Below, piece by piece: positions 23,009 to 34,849 of a stretch of 64,000 bases of DNA. Each line of letters opens with the position of its first letter. Positions within the stretch are counted from its first letter, which is position 1. The notes under the pieces are model-generated. The model made no database searches. It was given only the letters and a program-made list of their open reading frames with translations, and had not been told where the DNA came from. The translations under genes and the position numbers were made by a program. The stretch covers positions 69,001,581 through 69,065,580 of the forward strand of contig CM058240.1 of NCBI GenBank assembly GCA_030180135.1, read 5' to 3'. This DNA is from Orychophragmus violaceus (lineage: Eukaryota > Streptophyta > Magnoliopsida > Brassicales > Brassicaceae).

Positions 23009-23110
23009 CTATAACAATTATCAATCGCAAATTTACACATGTGTAAACAAAAAATGGACGTTCATATACGTGATAAGTAATTTATAAAACATTTCCGAAT
23101 TAATTCATAC

Positions 23111-23280
23111 CTTATCTGGCACATTTTCATCCGCACGGAGCTCTACTAGCGAGTCAGAAACACTTACATCCTCTTGAGGAAGCTTTTTCTTCTTCCTAAG
23201 AGGTTTGGGCTTGCGCTTCTTCTCCTTATGGGCCGGCTTCGAAGCCTTAACAATCACCCCACCTTTACCCACATTATCCA
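23111..23280 (-). pseudogene. Gene X exon a, cut by gypsy D
   Basis: Codes a lysine/arginine-rich segment (KEKKRKPKPLRKKKK) then an acidic tail ending ENVPDK at a GTATGA donor. The reading frame runs to 23280, where the LTR of D begins, so the upstream part of the exon and gene is missing. The ATG that seems to open the frame takes one base from the LTR and is not the original start. Confidence 0.62.
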
Positions 23281-26200
23281 TGTGATACCCCGTATCCAAA
23301 AATATGGTCAACGGGCAGAAGAAAAGTCAACAGGGGCAAAACTGTAATTTTGCCAAACCCAGGGGCAAAATGGTAATTTTGCCCAAGTTCGAGACGGAAG
23401 GCGTGACGGGCCGAATGTTCTCTTTCTAAACCATAAAGAACATTTACAAGATCGGATTTGGAAGAAACGGAGCAGAAATGCAGTTTTCGGAATATTGGTC
23501 GGAAAACCGACTAAACCGAGGAAACTTCGGAAAATCATAACGGGAGCTAGGAAACTCCAAATGGGATGATTAAAATTGCTAAATTCATCTAAAAGCAAGA
23601 AGAATAAGTTTATTGAAGTTTGGAGATTTATGGGAATCGTTTGGTATTTACTAAAATATTTATCAGGAAAACGAGCAAACCAAACAAGAGTGATTAAGGG
23701 GATTAAGAGGAGATTAAGGGCTTAATGGGAGGATTACCTGGCTCAGACTCAACCCCATAAGGACAAGTATTTCTCCCCTGCAGGCACCACCTCTCCAAAG
23801 TGCATGCAATGCACCAAAAAGAAGTTCATGCACCAAAAGAGTACAATGCATCAAATCAAACTTTTGGGTGCAAGAATCTCTCTCTCTCTCTTCACTCTCG
23901 AGCTCTCTCTTCTCTCCACCAAACTCATCAGATTCATCTCTCAGATCTAGAAACTCATCAAGTTCTTGAATCTTCAAGGCTTTTCTTCAAAGAGTTCATG
24001 ATGTTCTTCATTTCTTGGTGCACAAGCAAAGCCTTAACTCTCTCATCATAAACTCAAATCATCTTCTGCAAAGACCAGGAGCTTCACCTCATCCTCCTCT
24101 ACAACCTCCAGTGAGCCACCGTCTCCGCCGTCGCCGGAGCTCGCCAGAATCCGGCGAAGAAGCAACCGCAGCTTAGGGTTCTTGGTATAACTCTCTCTCC
24201 TCATCAGATTGTAGTGATTCAAGGCCATGGGTGGGTAGATCTAGTAAAGAGGAGCAGATTGGTGGGTGGAAGAGCTTCAAAAGTAGCCGGAAAAGCCACC
24301 TCCACCGCGGTCAACGCCGGAGGAGTCGCCGGAAAACCTCCTTTCGCCGTCAAATCTTCAAGCGGTTCTTCATGGGTGGATATGTGATGCATTGGAGTTG
24401 GTTTGGTCTTGGTTCAGTGGGAGAATCGGTTTAGTCAAACCGGTTAAGGTTCGGTCAACGCCGGTCAACGGTTTGACCTAAACCGGTTTAACTAAACCGG
24501 TTGATTTGGAGTTGGTTCGGTTCAAGTGGTGGTTCAGCAGGTTAAAGGGGTTAACCGGAGTGGTCAACGGTCAACCGGAGTCAAAGTCAACCGACGATCA
24601 ACGCCGGTCAATGGACGGTCAATGCCGTGGTCAACACCGGTCAACGCGTTGACTCCGGCCGGTTTTGGTGTTGCGGTTTGTGTGCGGGTATTCGGGAAGC
24701 TTCGGGAGTTCGTGTTCGGGTATTCAGAGATGTTCGGGTTTAGTTCGGGGTCTCGGGAATCCGTATCCGCATCCGTGCCGTTCGTTCCGTCAAATCACTG
24801 TGAGTCGGCTCAAACACCGTAGTTGCATATAGAACGATAAATGGGAAACTGTAGAGAAAGGATTGCATACCCGTTTGAATTGAATTGAATTGAATTGTGA
24901 ATTGATTGATTGAATTAAAGTTAAACCGTTTAGGGTTAAAGAAGCATGATAGACTTAAACGGATTTAACCTGTTGAGTGCCGTTAGGTTGATAGTATGTT
25001 GCGTGATGCATTCATATAGTCGTTGCATGATTAGGGCCGTATATGCATATATATGTAAGTAAAGAACGGTATGAAATGAATCTATATACGGGAATTAAGA
25101 CGAGTTAAAATACGGAAGTTAAGCCTGAACGAACGTATAAAATATGAATGGTATCGGGGTTTCTCGAGAATAAATGAATTAAGTAATGAACGATGAGACG
25201 TCGGGGACTTAGTAAGTTTACTAACTCTAAACCGACGGATCGAGGAGTTGATAAAAGATGATTAGGATTGGTTAAGAAAAGTGAAGTGTTGTGATTGGTG
25301 AACTGTCTATGGGTTAGCAAGCTGCTAACCCAAGGTAGCAGGCGTAAATTGGTTAAAAGATGTTAGCAACCCTAATAGGCCTGTTGTGTGTTGTTGTGTG
25401 TTGATTGCGTGGTTGTATTTGTTGTGTGGTTGTGGTTGATCTTTTGTGCAGGCCTTTAGATTATCTCGGTGTTGGGCCGAGCAATCCGTATAGATACTTA
25501 ACCTGGTCATGGGACCGGTTAAGTCGTAACCGCTGACTCGGTACGGTGCTGAGTCAGGGGGCGGTGTGGTGTGTGAGTAGACTTTCGGGAAGCGGTGTTG
25601 AGTTGATTGATGTTATTGATTGAGATTGATTGCTAGAGTCCAAGCAAGTCTGCGTGTTTACATTTCTGCACTAAGACTCTAGGGTGCGTTAGATCCCGCA
25701 AGTCTAGGTGTGTGATTACGTTCTGGTACTTCCGACCCGATTGGATCCTCGGGTATTGACCTAATCGGATCATGGTGATTCCGGTTATGGTGTTAACCCA
25801 CTGAGTGACGCCGGTAGGTGTGTGGTCCGGAGAACACGGGGTCGCGTCCTAGGGCCGGACTACATGGAAGCTTGGGTTATCTAGGGGTAGCCTGAGTCAC
25901 CGCGTATCGATGGAAAGAGAACGGTGTCCTAGCCATTGGATTTGTGTGGGCGGCTAGGAGTCGTGGGTTAGTTGCCATATCGGTAACGGTGAAAACCCGT
26001 GGAAGTTACCAAGATCGTAGGGGCCCAGCGTTGTGTTTTGGTGTAGTTGGTAGTGCGCGGTAGATAGATCGAGTCTCAATCAGGAACATGTGCCGCAGTG
26101 CTCCCGATTTCCTCTAATCGCCTTCTCTTTCTTTTGGCAATTGATTGTGTGTGGGCTCGACACGACGTGGTCGTGCGTGATCGGCTATTTTGTTATGATT

Positions 26201-26786
26201 GATTGTTATTTTGGGGTTTCGGGCGGGAATCTATAGAAGATAAATAGATTAGAAGCCTTAGTGGGGAGCCGATTCACAGGGTGATCTTAGATCGCTCATT
26301 AGACTCTTTTTGTGTTTTCAGGTTAAGCAGCGACGGACGCAGGAGGTCCTCCGTGTAGTTTCGGGATGGCTTGGGCGGGGTTTTTGATTCGATGGTTTTG
26401 GGGTTTTTTCTCGGTTCGGCTTTACGCCACTTTTGTAGTGATTTGCGTGTTGATTGTTTGTTGATGAATTTGTAAAGTGACGATTAAACGTTGTGCTGAA
26501 CGTTTGATTTACTCAAAAATGAATATGCTTTCCTGACATTGTGTTTAGTCCGAACCGACACAACTCGCTGAAGTAGTGCAAGGTGATCAACTTGTACTAT
26601 GGAAGTGGGGATAGCGGAGCCAAGGATGGATTAGTGCGAGCCTTTTTCTCAAACTGATCTGTCTCGGGCTTCGTCCTGTGACGAACTTTTCCTGTTCGAC
26701 TTGCTCGAGTTCGATCGGTCATGTTCTTGTTTGATTGTTGGCGGGTCAGCTCGACGGTCAGTGGAGAATGGGAAAGGGGCGTTACA
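23281..26786 (+). repeat. 5' LTR of element D (3.5 kb)
   Basis: Starts TGTGATACCCC and ends GGGGCGTTACA, a nearly matched terminal inverted repeat, followed six bases later by the primer site. It interrupts the gene X exon at 23280. Contents include CT-rich tracts near 23880, a W-box array (24434-24653) and a GC-richer second half. No second LTR is in the window, so the borders are inferred from termini and context. Confidence 0.78.
24434..24653. promoter_or_regulatory. Array of 13 W-box (TTGACY) motifs in the D LTR
   Basis: Within about 220 bp there are 13 copies of TTGACC or TTGACT (both strands), mostly as GGTCAACG and often spaced by CCGG-rich text. TTGACY is the core bound by WRKY transcription factors. 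AACCGGTT-type motifs are interspersed. Stress or defence responsiveness is an inference. Confidence 0.6.
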
Positions 26787-26792
26787 GAAAGG

Positions 26793-26804
26793 TGGTATCA
26801 GAGC
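26793..26804 (+). other. Primer-binding site of element D
   Basis: TGGTATCAGAGC six bases after the LTR end, complementary to initiator methionine tRNA. Confidence 0.88.
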
Positions 26805-27062
26805 ATGGTTCTGCATGGGTTTCGAAGCTGTTCATTTCTGAGTGTTTTTCGTGGTTTTATGGAGTCAAAATTGTGTCTTACCCAAGCATCCATTAAGAAA
26901 CCGAGCCGCGTCTATAAAATCCGGGGTTGGGATGGGGTAGGAAATTTGTATTTTGTGTACTAATTTTTATTTGTGGTTTTTGATTGCAGACAGCAGCAGA
27001 GTGTCCCTGGACGGAGTGTGTGTGGGTGTGTGCATTGGGTGTGAGTGATTGCAGCGATTAGT

Positions 27063-28280
27063 ATGGGTGAGCGTCGGATGACACGGGCAGAGTATCAGGC
27101 TTTGGTAGACCAGCATCAGGCAGGTCTGAGGATAGCACCGCAGGGTCAGTCGCAGGGTTCTTGGGTATCATCTCGGCCGCCAGCTGTTCCCTGTTGGCAT
27201 CAGGGAGCGAGAGCAGCCGCTGTGGATTGGAGGCCGTTACCCGATCCGTTACCGCCTTCTCTACAGGACGACGCAGGTACCGCAGACCCGACCGCAGGAG
27301 TGTATTTGGGATTCACGGACTATGGGCTGCCGCCGTTGCCACCTCAGCTTGAGGCACCTACAGTACCATCGGGGATGCAGCCGCCGATGCATGAGGTACA
27401 AGATGTGCCATTACCTTTCAGTTTGCATGAGTCGGATTTTATTCCACTTGGTGGAGAGGATTTTCAGCTAGACCCGTTACACGCAGCTTTCGATATGGAC
27501 ATGGAGCCGTTGGATCCGGAGCAGCATGCGCAGTGGGCGCAGCAGATGGACGAGCAGATGGCGATACTAGAAGACGTTTTGGAGCAGCATGTTAGGCCGC
27601 ATCATCATCCAGGATCGCCGCAGAGGTCAGGAGCTCCATCACCCGGTTCCACCGAGCCACATTCAGCGATGGAGTCAGCCACAGGAGTTGAGCCAATGCC
27701 GACGGCATGGTCGGACTCGCAGTTTGAGTCAGTTACATCACCAGAGGCACCGCCGACTGAGCCGGTTGCACCGCCGGAGATTCCACTAGCCGACACGCTA
27801 TATTCAGTGCCGCCTATGCCTGTGTACCGGACATGTAGCGCCTGCGGATTTCAGGGCTTTCATTTGTATTGGTGTACACGACCAGTTGATCCGCGCTACC
27901 GTGAGACATATCAGCCAGTGCCGACCCTGTATTATTGTCAGGTGTGTGGGATGGACGGCCATCTTGCACCTATTTGCCCGATCGCAGGGCCCGGACCTCG
28001 TATGTCAGACGCAGAGCCGCATCGTGCCCCATTGCCTGAGGAGTATCGATCTGGTCCGAGTCGTCGAGACGGTGGACTTATTCGACAATCAGTTATTCAG
28101 CAGCAGGCCTCGCAGTCACCCGTAGCGCAGCCACCATTGGAGCAACCACCGAGACCATCGAGGAGTTGCAGGAGGTGCGGAGACGAGGGACAAAGAGCAT
28201 CCGCTTGTTCCCGTCGGTCCCGCTCAGCGCCAGTTGTCTGTCAGATTTGTGGAGCTCAGGGACATCGAGCAGCAGAGTGC
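27063..28280 (+). pseudogene. Gag-like protein of element D, truncated
   Basis: The ATG at 27063 (MGERRMTRAEY) is chosen because the longer frame from 27045 begins with GTG. The first 250 residues are proline-, glutamine- and acid-rich. Four zinc-knuckle-like motifs follow: a variant at residues 258-271 (CSACGFQGFHLYWC), CX2CX4HX4C at 292-305, a copy with H replaced by Q at about 369-382, and CX2CX4HX4C at 393-406. Such knuckles bind element RNA during packaging. True gag sequence ends near 28280, where antisense copia C begins; the reading frame runs on by chance to 28403. The usual gag core before the knuckles is not obvious, so this may be a divergent or accessory protein. Confidence 0.65.
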
Positions 28281-31200
28281 CCTATATTCTGCCTCTGCGG
28301 AAGAGCGACTAACGGTGGGCTGCTTGCGTGTCTTCCAGGCAATAGGAGAAGTACCCAGTTGCACAATGTATCCGGTAATAGAGCGACGTGTGAGTGGGCA
28401 TGATGCCCAGTCCGAGTCACACCAACCACTGATATGTAGATTAGACGCAGAGCTTAGGAGAATACCTTGGCCCGGATTGGACTTGAGATAGCGAACCACT
28501 CGTTGTGCTGCAGTCCAATGATCTTGGCGAGGTTGATGCATGAACTGAGCCAAGGTATTGACAACGTATGAGAGATCAGGTCGAGTAACAGCTAGATAGA
28601 TTAACCGACCGACTAGACGACGATAAGCTTCAGGGTCTGGTAAGAGTGGTGAGGTTGACAGCCCTAGTCGGTGATGTTGTTCCATGGGAAAAGAAGCGGG
28701 TTTACAGCCCAATAGACCAGTCTCCGAGATTATATCAAGAGCATACTGTCTTTGCGACAAATAGATGCCACTGGAGTTCCGAGCAACCTCTATTCCAAGA
28801 AAGAACTTTAGATGGCCCAAGTCTTTCATGTGGAAGCAAGAGGACAGATATTCTTTAAAGGCAGTGATCGCATCGACGTCGTTACCCGCAATAACCAAGT
28901 CATCTACATAAACCAGAATCTGCAAAACAACCCCATTCTTGTTGTATGTAAAGAGAGAGTAGTCCAACCGTGATTGGTTGAAGCCATATGTCAGGAGAAC
29001 CTTCGATAGCTTTGCAAACCAGCATCTAGGGGCTTGCTTCAGACCATAGAGAGATTTATGTAGACGACACCGTATTGAAGCTTTTTGATTCAAAGCCCGG
29101 TGGGAGTTTCATGTACACCTCTTCCTCTAAATCACCATGGAGGAAGGCGTTGTGTACATCCATTTGGTGCAGTTCATAGCCCTTTTCCGCAGCAACCGCA
29201 AGGAGTAGACGCACCGTATCCATTTTCACAACCGGGGCAAAAGTTTCACCATAATCAACGCCTTCTTTCTGTTGATTTCCTATTACAACCAATCGCGCTT
29301 TATATCTTTCTAGCGTTCCATCCGACTTATACTTAAGTCTATAAACCCATTTACTCCCGAGAGCAACTTTTCCTGGTGGTAAAATTGTGAGCGACCAAGT
29401 TTCATTCTTCTCAAGAGCCTTAATCTCATGTTGCAACGCTTTCCGCCAATCGTCATGTTTAGCAGCCTGGCGATATGTACGTGGTTCAACAGCAGAGGTG
29501 ATGGCAACCATATACGCTTTGTGAGATGCACTAAAGCGATTTGAGTCAATGTATTCGTCAATCGGATAAACAGATGCAGAAGTCGAAGATGAAGCAGTGT
29601 GTACCGTATTGACGACATAGTTCTTTAACTTCACTGATCTTTGCTTCTGACGATAACCCCTCCCTAGCTCCTCTGTTTCTCTACTGCTGGCGATAGTTTC
29701 AGTCGCCTCAGTAGTTAGCATTTTCAGTTGGATTCAGCTCTACAATCGGCAAACCTGGTTCAGGGACAGCAGCAGCATCTATTGGATCAGTGTGAGGAGC
29801 ATCAGCAGTATCTATTGGATCAGTGTCAGGAGGCACGATTACAGACCCAGGGATATCCTCAAAATCTTGAAACATATATGTTGGAGACTCAGGCACTGGA
29901 TTCGCAGATTTTATTGTGGAGTAGTCACGAAATGGAAAGATAGTTTCCGTGAAAACCACATCACGAGAAACAAAGAACTCTCGTCGTTGCAAATCGTAGA
30001 GTCTCCAACCTTTTTGTGTGTGTGGATATCCAGCAAAAATACAACGGCGAGTACGCGGAGAAAACTTATCACCCTTGGCATGTTGATTATGGGCGTAACA
30101 CAATGATCCAAGTATGCGCAAGTGAGCGTATGAAAGCGATTTATTATACAGCTTCTCATACGGAGTGAGACCTCGCAAAACTCCACTCGGTGTCCTATTA
30201 ATCAAGTATATTGCCGTAAGTACGTACTCACCCCAGAATTCCAAAAGTAGAGAAGACTGAAATCACAATGCTCTGGCTATGTTAAGTATATGCCGGTGTT
30301 TACGCTCGACACGGCCGTTTTGTTGCGAAGTCCCCACACAAGACATCTCATGTTGTATCCCATACTGAAGAAAGTAATCCTTTAGACACAAGAACTCACT
30401 TCCGTTGTCGCTTCGAACAGTTTTCACCATTGTCTTAAATTGTCTTTCGACAGTTGCGATAAAACTTTTAAGGTATGTCTGCGTTTCACTTTTCTCCTTC
30501 ATTAAGAAGACCCATACTCCACGAGAGAAATCGTCTACAACAGTTAAGAAGTATCGAGCACCAGAGAAAGACGGTGTACGATACGGACCCCATATATCGC
30601 AATGAATCATTTCAAAAACTGCTTTAGTTTTATTCTCACTAATGGGAAAATGTTGACGAGTTTGCTTTGCGTGGTGACAAGTATCACACGCCTTACTAAA
30701 AAAATCACTAGAACTTGCAATATCAAAACAAGAAACTGATTGCAACGCCTTGGTAGAAGGGTGTCCCAATCGCTTATGCCATCACTCAGCTGAATCCACT
30801 ACCTTCGCAGCAACTGCTAGAACCGTTTCCAAGCTGCGAAAGTGAAATTCTCCATCCTCTCGTTTACCAACTCCAATCACCGTCCTCGTAATACGGTCCT
30901 GTAGAACAAGGAACTGATTAGAAAGCTGAGCAACACATCCATTCTCATCAACTGTCCAACTGAAATCAGATCTGACTTCATTCCATCAACAAAAAAACCG
31001 ATTTCATAGTCAATCCCGAACCCAGATATACCGTTCCTTCGTGCACAGCAACTCGCTGTCTACCATCAGCCAAGATAATCATAACAGGGGCGATATTCCT
31101 TACATCCATCAATGACTCGAGTTTTCCCGTCATAGGGTGCGTAGCACCTGTATCTAAAATCCAGCAAGGAGAAGAGGGACACGTACCGGTTAAATTTTCA

Positions 31201-32342
31201 GTTGAAGAGCTTGAGTTAGATACACAAGCTCCGCTACCTTTCTCTGCATTCAAAATATTTTTCACTGACTCCCACTGCGCATCAGATAGTCCCGTCACAG
31301 CATCTCTGTCGTTGTCTGTAACCCGATTTGCTTGAGCAACTCCACCTGTGTTCTCCATATGGACAGCATTGGCATAACGCGTTGTACCGCGACCTGCTGC
31401 TGGTCGGACAGAGTTTCCCTAACTCTGCGGTCCACCTCTTCCTCGCCCACGGTTTGAAGACAGTATGGTTCTAGGGCGTTCACCACACCAGTCAGGGTAC
31501 CCGTGATACGCAAAGCAGTTCTCTGGATTATGACCATACCGGTTATAGTACTTGCAAGTTCCCACACTGTTACGGTCACTAGTACGACCAGCAATGGTCC
31601 TATTCTGAATGGAGAAATCCGTTACCTCAGTCTTGTCTTCACGAGAAGTAGTATTTCTCTGAAGATCTTCTTCCCGTCGCACCATATTGTACGCCTCTTC
31701 TAAGCTTGGAATCGGCACACGTGACGTAATATTGGATCGTATTGTTCCAAACTGCTTGGAATCCAAACCATACAGGAACTGTTGAACCTTGTCATCTTCT
31801 CTGTCCTGTTCTCGCAGCTCGTTCAGATTGCAGGTACAGTGATCACAAGTACACAAGCGCAGTGGACGATATGCCTCCACACTATCCCAGATTTTATTCA
31901 GCTTTCTGTAAGATGCCTCAACAATGAGGCCATCTTGTTTGCAATTTGCCAAATCAGCCTTGATTTGATGATTCTTTGGTCCACTGCTTACCGCATATCG
32001 CTTGCGAATGTGTTCCCACAGATCACGAGCATTCTTGCGATGCGACAGATTTGCACGAACATCCTCATGGATGGTCATCTTGATCCAGGAAACCAGAAGC
32101 GCATTGACCGTAGGCCAGTCTTCATAGTCGGGTGAGGTCGATGATGGTTTTGTGATGGTACCGTCAAGGAAACCAAATTTCTTCCGAGATGTGAGCGCAG
32201 TTTTGAAGCTACACGCCCAATCATCATAGTTATTACCCTTGAGCAGGGGATGCGAGATTATCACACTAGTATTATCAGCAGCAGTTAGATCATAAGGAGA
32301 GATAGTTCTACGCCTAGGTAGATTCGTTGCCGGATCCGTCAT
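28275..32342 (-). pseudogene. Copia C gag-pol
   Basis: Gag from the ATG at 32342 (MTDPATN) includes LLKGNNYDDWACSFKTAL. Then come protease (WILDTGATHPMTG), integrase (HCDIWGP, VRSDNGSEF, GRVERKHRH), reverse transcriptase (LVYVDDLVIAGND) and RNase H to EAEYRAL. Breaks: TAG at 31421-31419 after gag, a frameshift between protease and integrase (about 30980-30770), a TGA near 30261 where CGA is expected, a frameshift near 29715, and another near 29070. Catalytic motifs of protease, integrase and reverse transcriptase are still recognisable. Confidence 0.9.
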
Positions 32343-32400
32343 CACCAGTTAAGAACGAATAGAAGAGAAAAAAATTGTATAAGATTTTGGAGTTGTAATA

Positions 32401-32412
32401 GCTCTGATACCA
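32401..32412 (-). other. Primer-binding site of copia C
   Basis: TGGTATCAGAGC on the minus strand, directly abutting the LTR end (TTTATCA). Confidence 0.9.
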
Positions 32413-32579
32413 TGATAAATCTGAGCAGACAGAACAATGAAGAGAAGGTTTTTCTGTATCTTACGGCAGAGACTTTACAAGAGTACATATAGGTGAACTT
32501 GTCTACCCTACTTTCCTAAAGAGGAGGAAAATATGTACACAATAAATGAGTATGAATCATAATCCCAATAAATACATCA
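32413..32579 (-). repeat. 5' LTR of copia C
   Basis: About 165 bp, from TGATAAATC (plus 32413) to TACATCA (32579). TGAT...ATCA termini support the borders, but with no second LTR the outer end could be 32576. Confidence 0.65.
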
Positions 32580-32679
32580 TAATGATGAAAAATGGCAAAG
32601 GATTTTGGGAAAGGTTTTGTCTTCCGGCACCCGATGAGGCACAGCTTGTGTATGCATAAAAAAGTCCAAAAGACGGACG

Positions 32680-33627
32680 TTATTTACTATCTCTAAAACG
32701 AGCACAAGCTTCTTTTGACAAACTGATTTTCTTTGGACTTGGGTCATATATATGAAGAAACTTCATAGCTCTTAGCCCATAATTCATCAATGCAAACATC
32801 ATAGACCGGATTTTCAGCATTGATATCGAAAACCAGATCACGATAGAATTTTCTGTCAAGATCTTCCTTACTTTGACAAATATCGTATCGATCCCGATCT
32901 GGTGGTTCATTTTTAGTGTGACGATGATGTTCAAGAGAAAGAGAATTACCACTGTTTTCATCATCCATGTGCTCCACCATGTCCAGCGAAGATGAATCTC
33001 TCATCCAATCCTTTTCCAATAAAGCAAAATTCTGATGGTGCTTTTCTTGGGAAAGATACATATCGTCCCCATTCTTGTTAATTTGGTCACGTATTTGAAA
33101 ACTTTTTGCTGGTGAAATTTGTATCTCTTTCACCTCATGAACTCTGATATAATCTATGTCGTCTTTGTAATATATGTCATAGCTCAGAGTTTCATCATCT
33201 CAAACATGGAGAATTAGATCTCCATCGTAGACAGAATCCGTATATAATTCATCATCATAGACGGGCTCGCCGACGAAGTCTTTGACTTGATCGTCATAAT
33301 CCTGCACTCTTTCCTTGTGATGCCATGATCGTAAAGAAAAAATAGGCTTAATTGATTTGTCATGGTTCCTTGAAAAAGGAGTGTAATCAGCGACATTGTT
33401 CTCCTTATCATCTTCAAAGATATGATCATCATGACAAGACAACCATTGAGCATGATTCTGCGATTTGAGAACCATACGTAAGTTTCCTCGATCTGGATTG
33501 CAACGTGTAGCACAAATCTTTCTGAAAATCGGCTAGTACTCCATATAATGCCTCGTTCTGCTCCTCCAGTTGCTTTTGAAGGTTCATCTACTGAGGCATG
33601 ATTAGGATCTTTTTTCTCTGATACCAA
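32680..33627 (-). pseudogene. Element E leader/gag-region coding remnants, unknown
   Basis: From about 33594 a short frame reads MNLQKQLEEQNEALYGVL. Block 33475-33200 is acidic (DDQVKDFVGEPVYDDELY). Block 33133-32744 continues in another frame (DRDRYDICQSKEDLDRKF, ENPVYDVCIDELW). Acidic tyrosine-rich repeats of this kind occur in poorly characterised retroelement proteins. No conserved domain is visible. Confidence 0.4.
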
Positions 33628-33631
33628 CTAA

Positions 33632-34741
33632 TGCAGGGGGAAGACATGAGTTAGCTGAAGATCAATAGATTTCGGGCCAAGTCTTATTGCTTGGTATCTC
33701 ACGATTTTAGATGTAAAATAAGAGAGACGAAGACATGATTTTCAGAGAAATATTCTCTAACTTTATTCATCAAAAATCAACCTCTGCAATGATCGACATT
33801 CTCCTTTTATAAGCACAAGGAGATAACACCAAATATCCTAAAATCTATTGGAGATAACACCAAATATCATAGAATCTATTAGCGATAACATCAAACTCCA
33901 AAGATAAATCCAAGATGAAAATAATTGATAAAAGGAAAATCATATGAAAACCAAAATCAACACCAAACCTAAACCGAAGATGGTTTAGTAACATACTTAG
34001 TCGATTAGTCACTACATCACTCCGCGAGCATCATTAGCCTCGCACATTCGTGCTTCTCAAAAGTGCAGCGGTGAAATAAGCCGAGTCTGTCCCGTAAGTT
34101 TTAGATTTGACGATAACAAATAAGCCGAGCATTGTAAGCCTCCACGAGCATTGAGAGCCTCGCACATTCGTCTTCAACCTAAAACATATAAGATGAGCAG
34201 AGTAAGCCTCCACAATCATCATGAGCCTCACACTTACGCACTTCTCACAAGTGCAATGGTAAAGCCGGAGGCAGTCCCGCAAAGTTAAGCCGGGGTCTGT
34301 CCCACAAAGTCGTTGATCGGACAGTCGAAAATATAAGCCGAACCTCCTTTGCATAACTAATTCGATCATGACTTCTAGAGGGTAAGCCGAGCACTTTACT
34401 CGCTCCTAACAAATTTTTATATACATGATAAGCCGAACACAACTTCACCCATAGGAAACAAAACTACAAGATAAGCCGAACACTTACTCGCACAAAAATC
34501 ATTCTCAGGATAAACCGAACTTAGACTTCACACCTAAAAGAGAAACTACTTGGTAAATCTTGATTTGTGGCGATCTAACGTCTTTCCTTCTTTATTCGTC
34601 TCACTCGCTTCTCTCTCCAGACGAACTGGGAGAGGGACCATTTTGGACAAGGAATTAGCACCCCTTCTTTAGGCCCAACTTAAATTAAGATTCGTCCACT
34701 CGGAAAACATGAAAAGCCCAACTTAAATAATAAGCCCAACA
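33632..34741 (-). repeat. 5' LTR of element E
   Basis: Runs from TGCAGGGGG (33632) to AGCCCAACA (34741), about 1.1 kb, with TG...CA ends. It contains diverged internal repeats around AGCCTCGCACATTCG and TAAGCCGAGTCTGTCCC (34015-34340). Confidence 0.55.
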
Positions 34742-34849
34742 ATGCCTTCAGTTTTATCTATAAATACAGCGTATTTCACTCAAGAAAAGTTATTTTTATC
34801 AGAGAGGTTTTCCACAGAAAATGGTCTCGTCACACCGACAACTTCACGC

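Larger units (their letters stand above)
16292..23280 (-). pseudogene. Gene X: multi-exon gene of unknown function with repeated exons, split by three transposons
   Basis: Exons read on the minus strand from 23280 to 16292, joined by GT/AG introns that keep phase at most joints. The product is unknown: a lysine-rich N-terminal part, a run of similar acidic 27-residue modules each on its own 81-nt exon, a short VVPLN repeat, and a C-terminal domain I do not recognise. Gypsy D cuts the first visible exon at 23280, Helitron 1 sits in an intron (18004-22469), and Athila B sits in the intron after the last visible exon (16279). A stop, a frameshift and lost splice sites show it is dead. It could be a host gene or a gene carried by a DNA transposon; ULP1-type genes carried by Mutator elements have a loosely similar layout, but no such domain is visible here. 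Confidence 0.6.
23281..28280 (+). mobile_element. Ty3/gypsy-like retrotransposon D, 3' truncated
   Basis: A long 5' LTR (23281-26786), primer site (26793) and gag-like ORF (27063) are present. Everything after the fourth zinc knuckle is missing, replaced by inverted copia C sequence at 28275-28283. Assignment to gypsy rests on LTR ends (TGTGATACCCC...GGGGCGTTACA), LTR length and gag style. No pol is left to confirm it. Confidence 0.72.
28275..32579 (-). mobile_element. Ty1/copia retrotransposon C, 3' truncated
   Basis: 5' LTR (32579-32413), adjoining tRNA-iMet primer site, then gag-pol ending inside RNase H at 28275, where it meets element D. The last part of RNase H, the polypurine tract and the 3' LTR are gone. 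The gag zinc-knuckle text (CKYYNRYGH....CFAYHGYPDWC) and short LTR suggest the Ale/Retrofit type. It belongs to a different lineage from A, H and I. Confidence 0.88.
32580..34741 (-). mobile_element. Old LTR element E (5' part), host of copia C
   Basis: An LTR-like unit (33632-34741) is followed in minus sense by TTGGTATCAGAG (plus 33616-33627), a primer site with a four-base spacer, and then short acidic coding blocks. The rest of the element has been lost at the copia C border. Superfamily is not determined. Confidence 0.55.

Noticed and set aside
22490..23014. 174-codon plus-strand frame
   Set aside because: Antisense to gene X exons, whose minus-strand splice sites and repeat-module similarity explain the openness.
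23281..23311. Start codon of gene X at 23281 or 23311
   Set aside because: These bases belong to the LTR of element D; the true exon is cut there.
27045..27062. Longer start of the D gag-like frame
   Set aside because: It begins with GTG; the first ATG is at 27063.
28281..28403. C-terminal 40 codons of the D gag-like frame
   Set aside because: This stretch is antisense copia C RNase H, so the residues are not gag.
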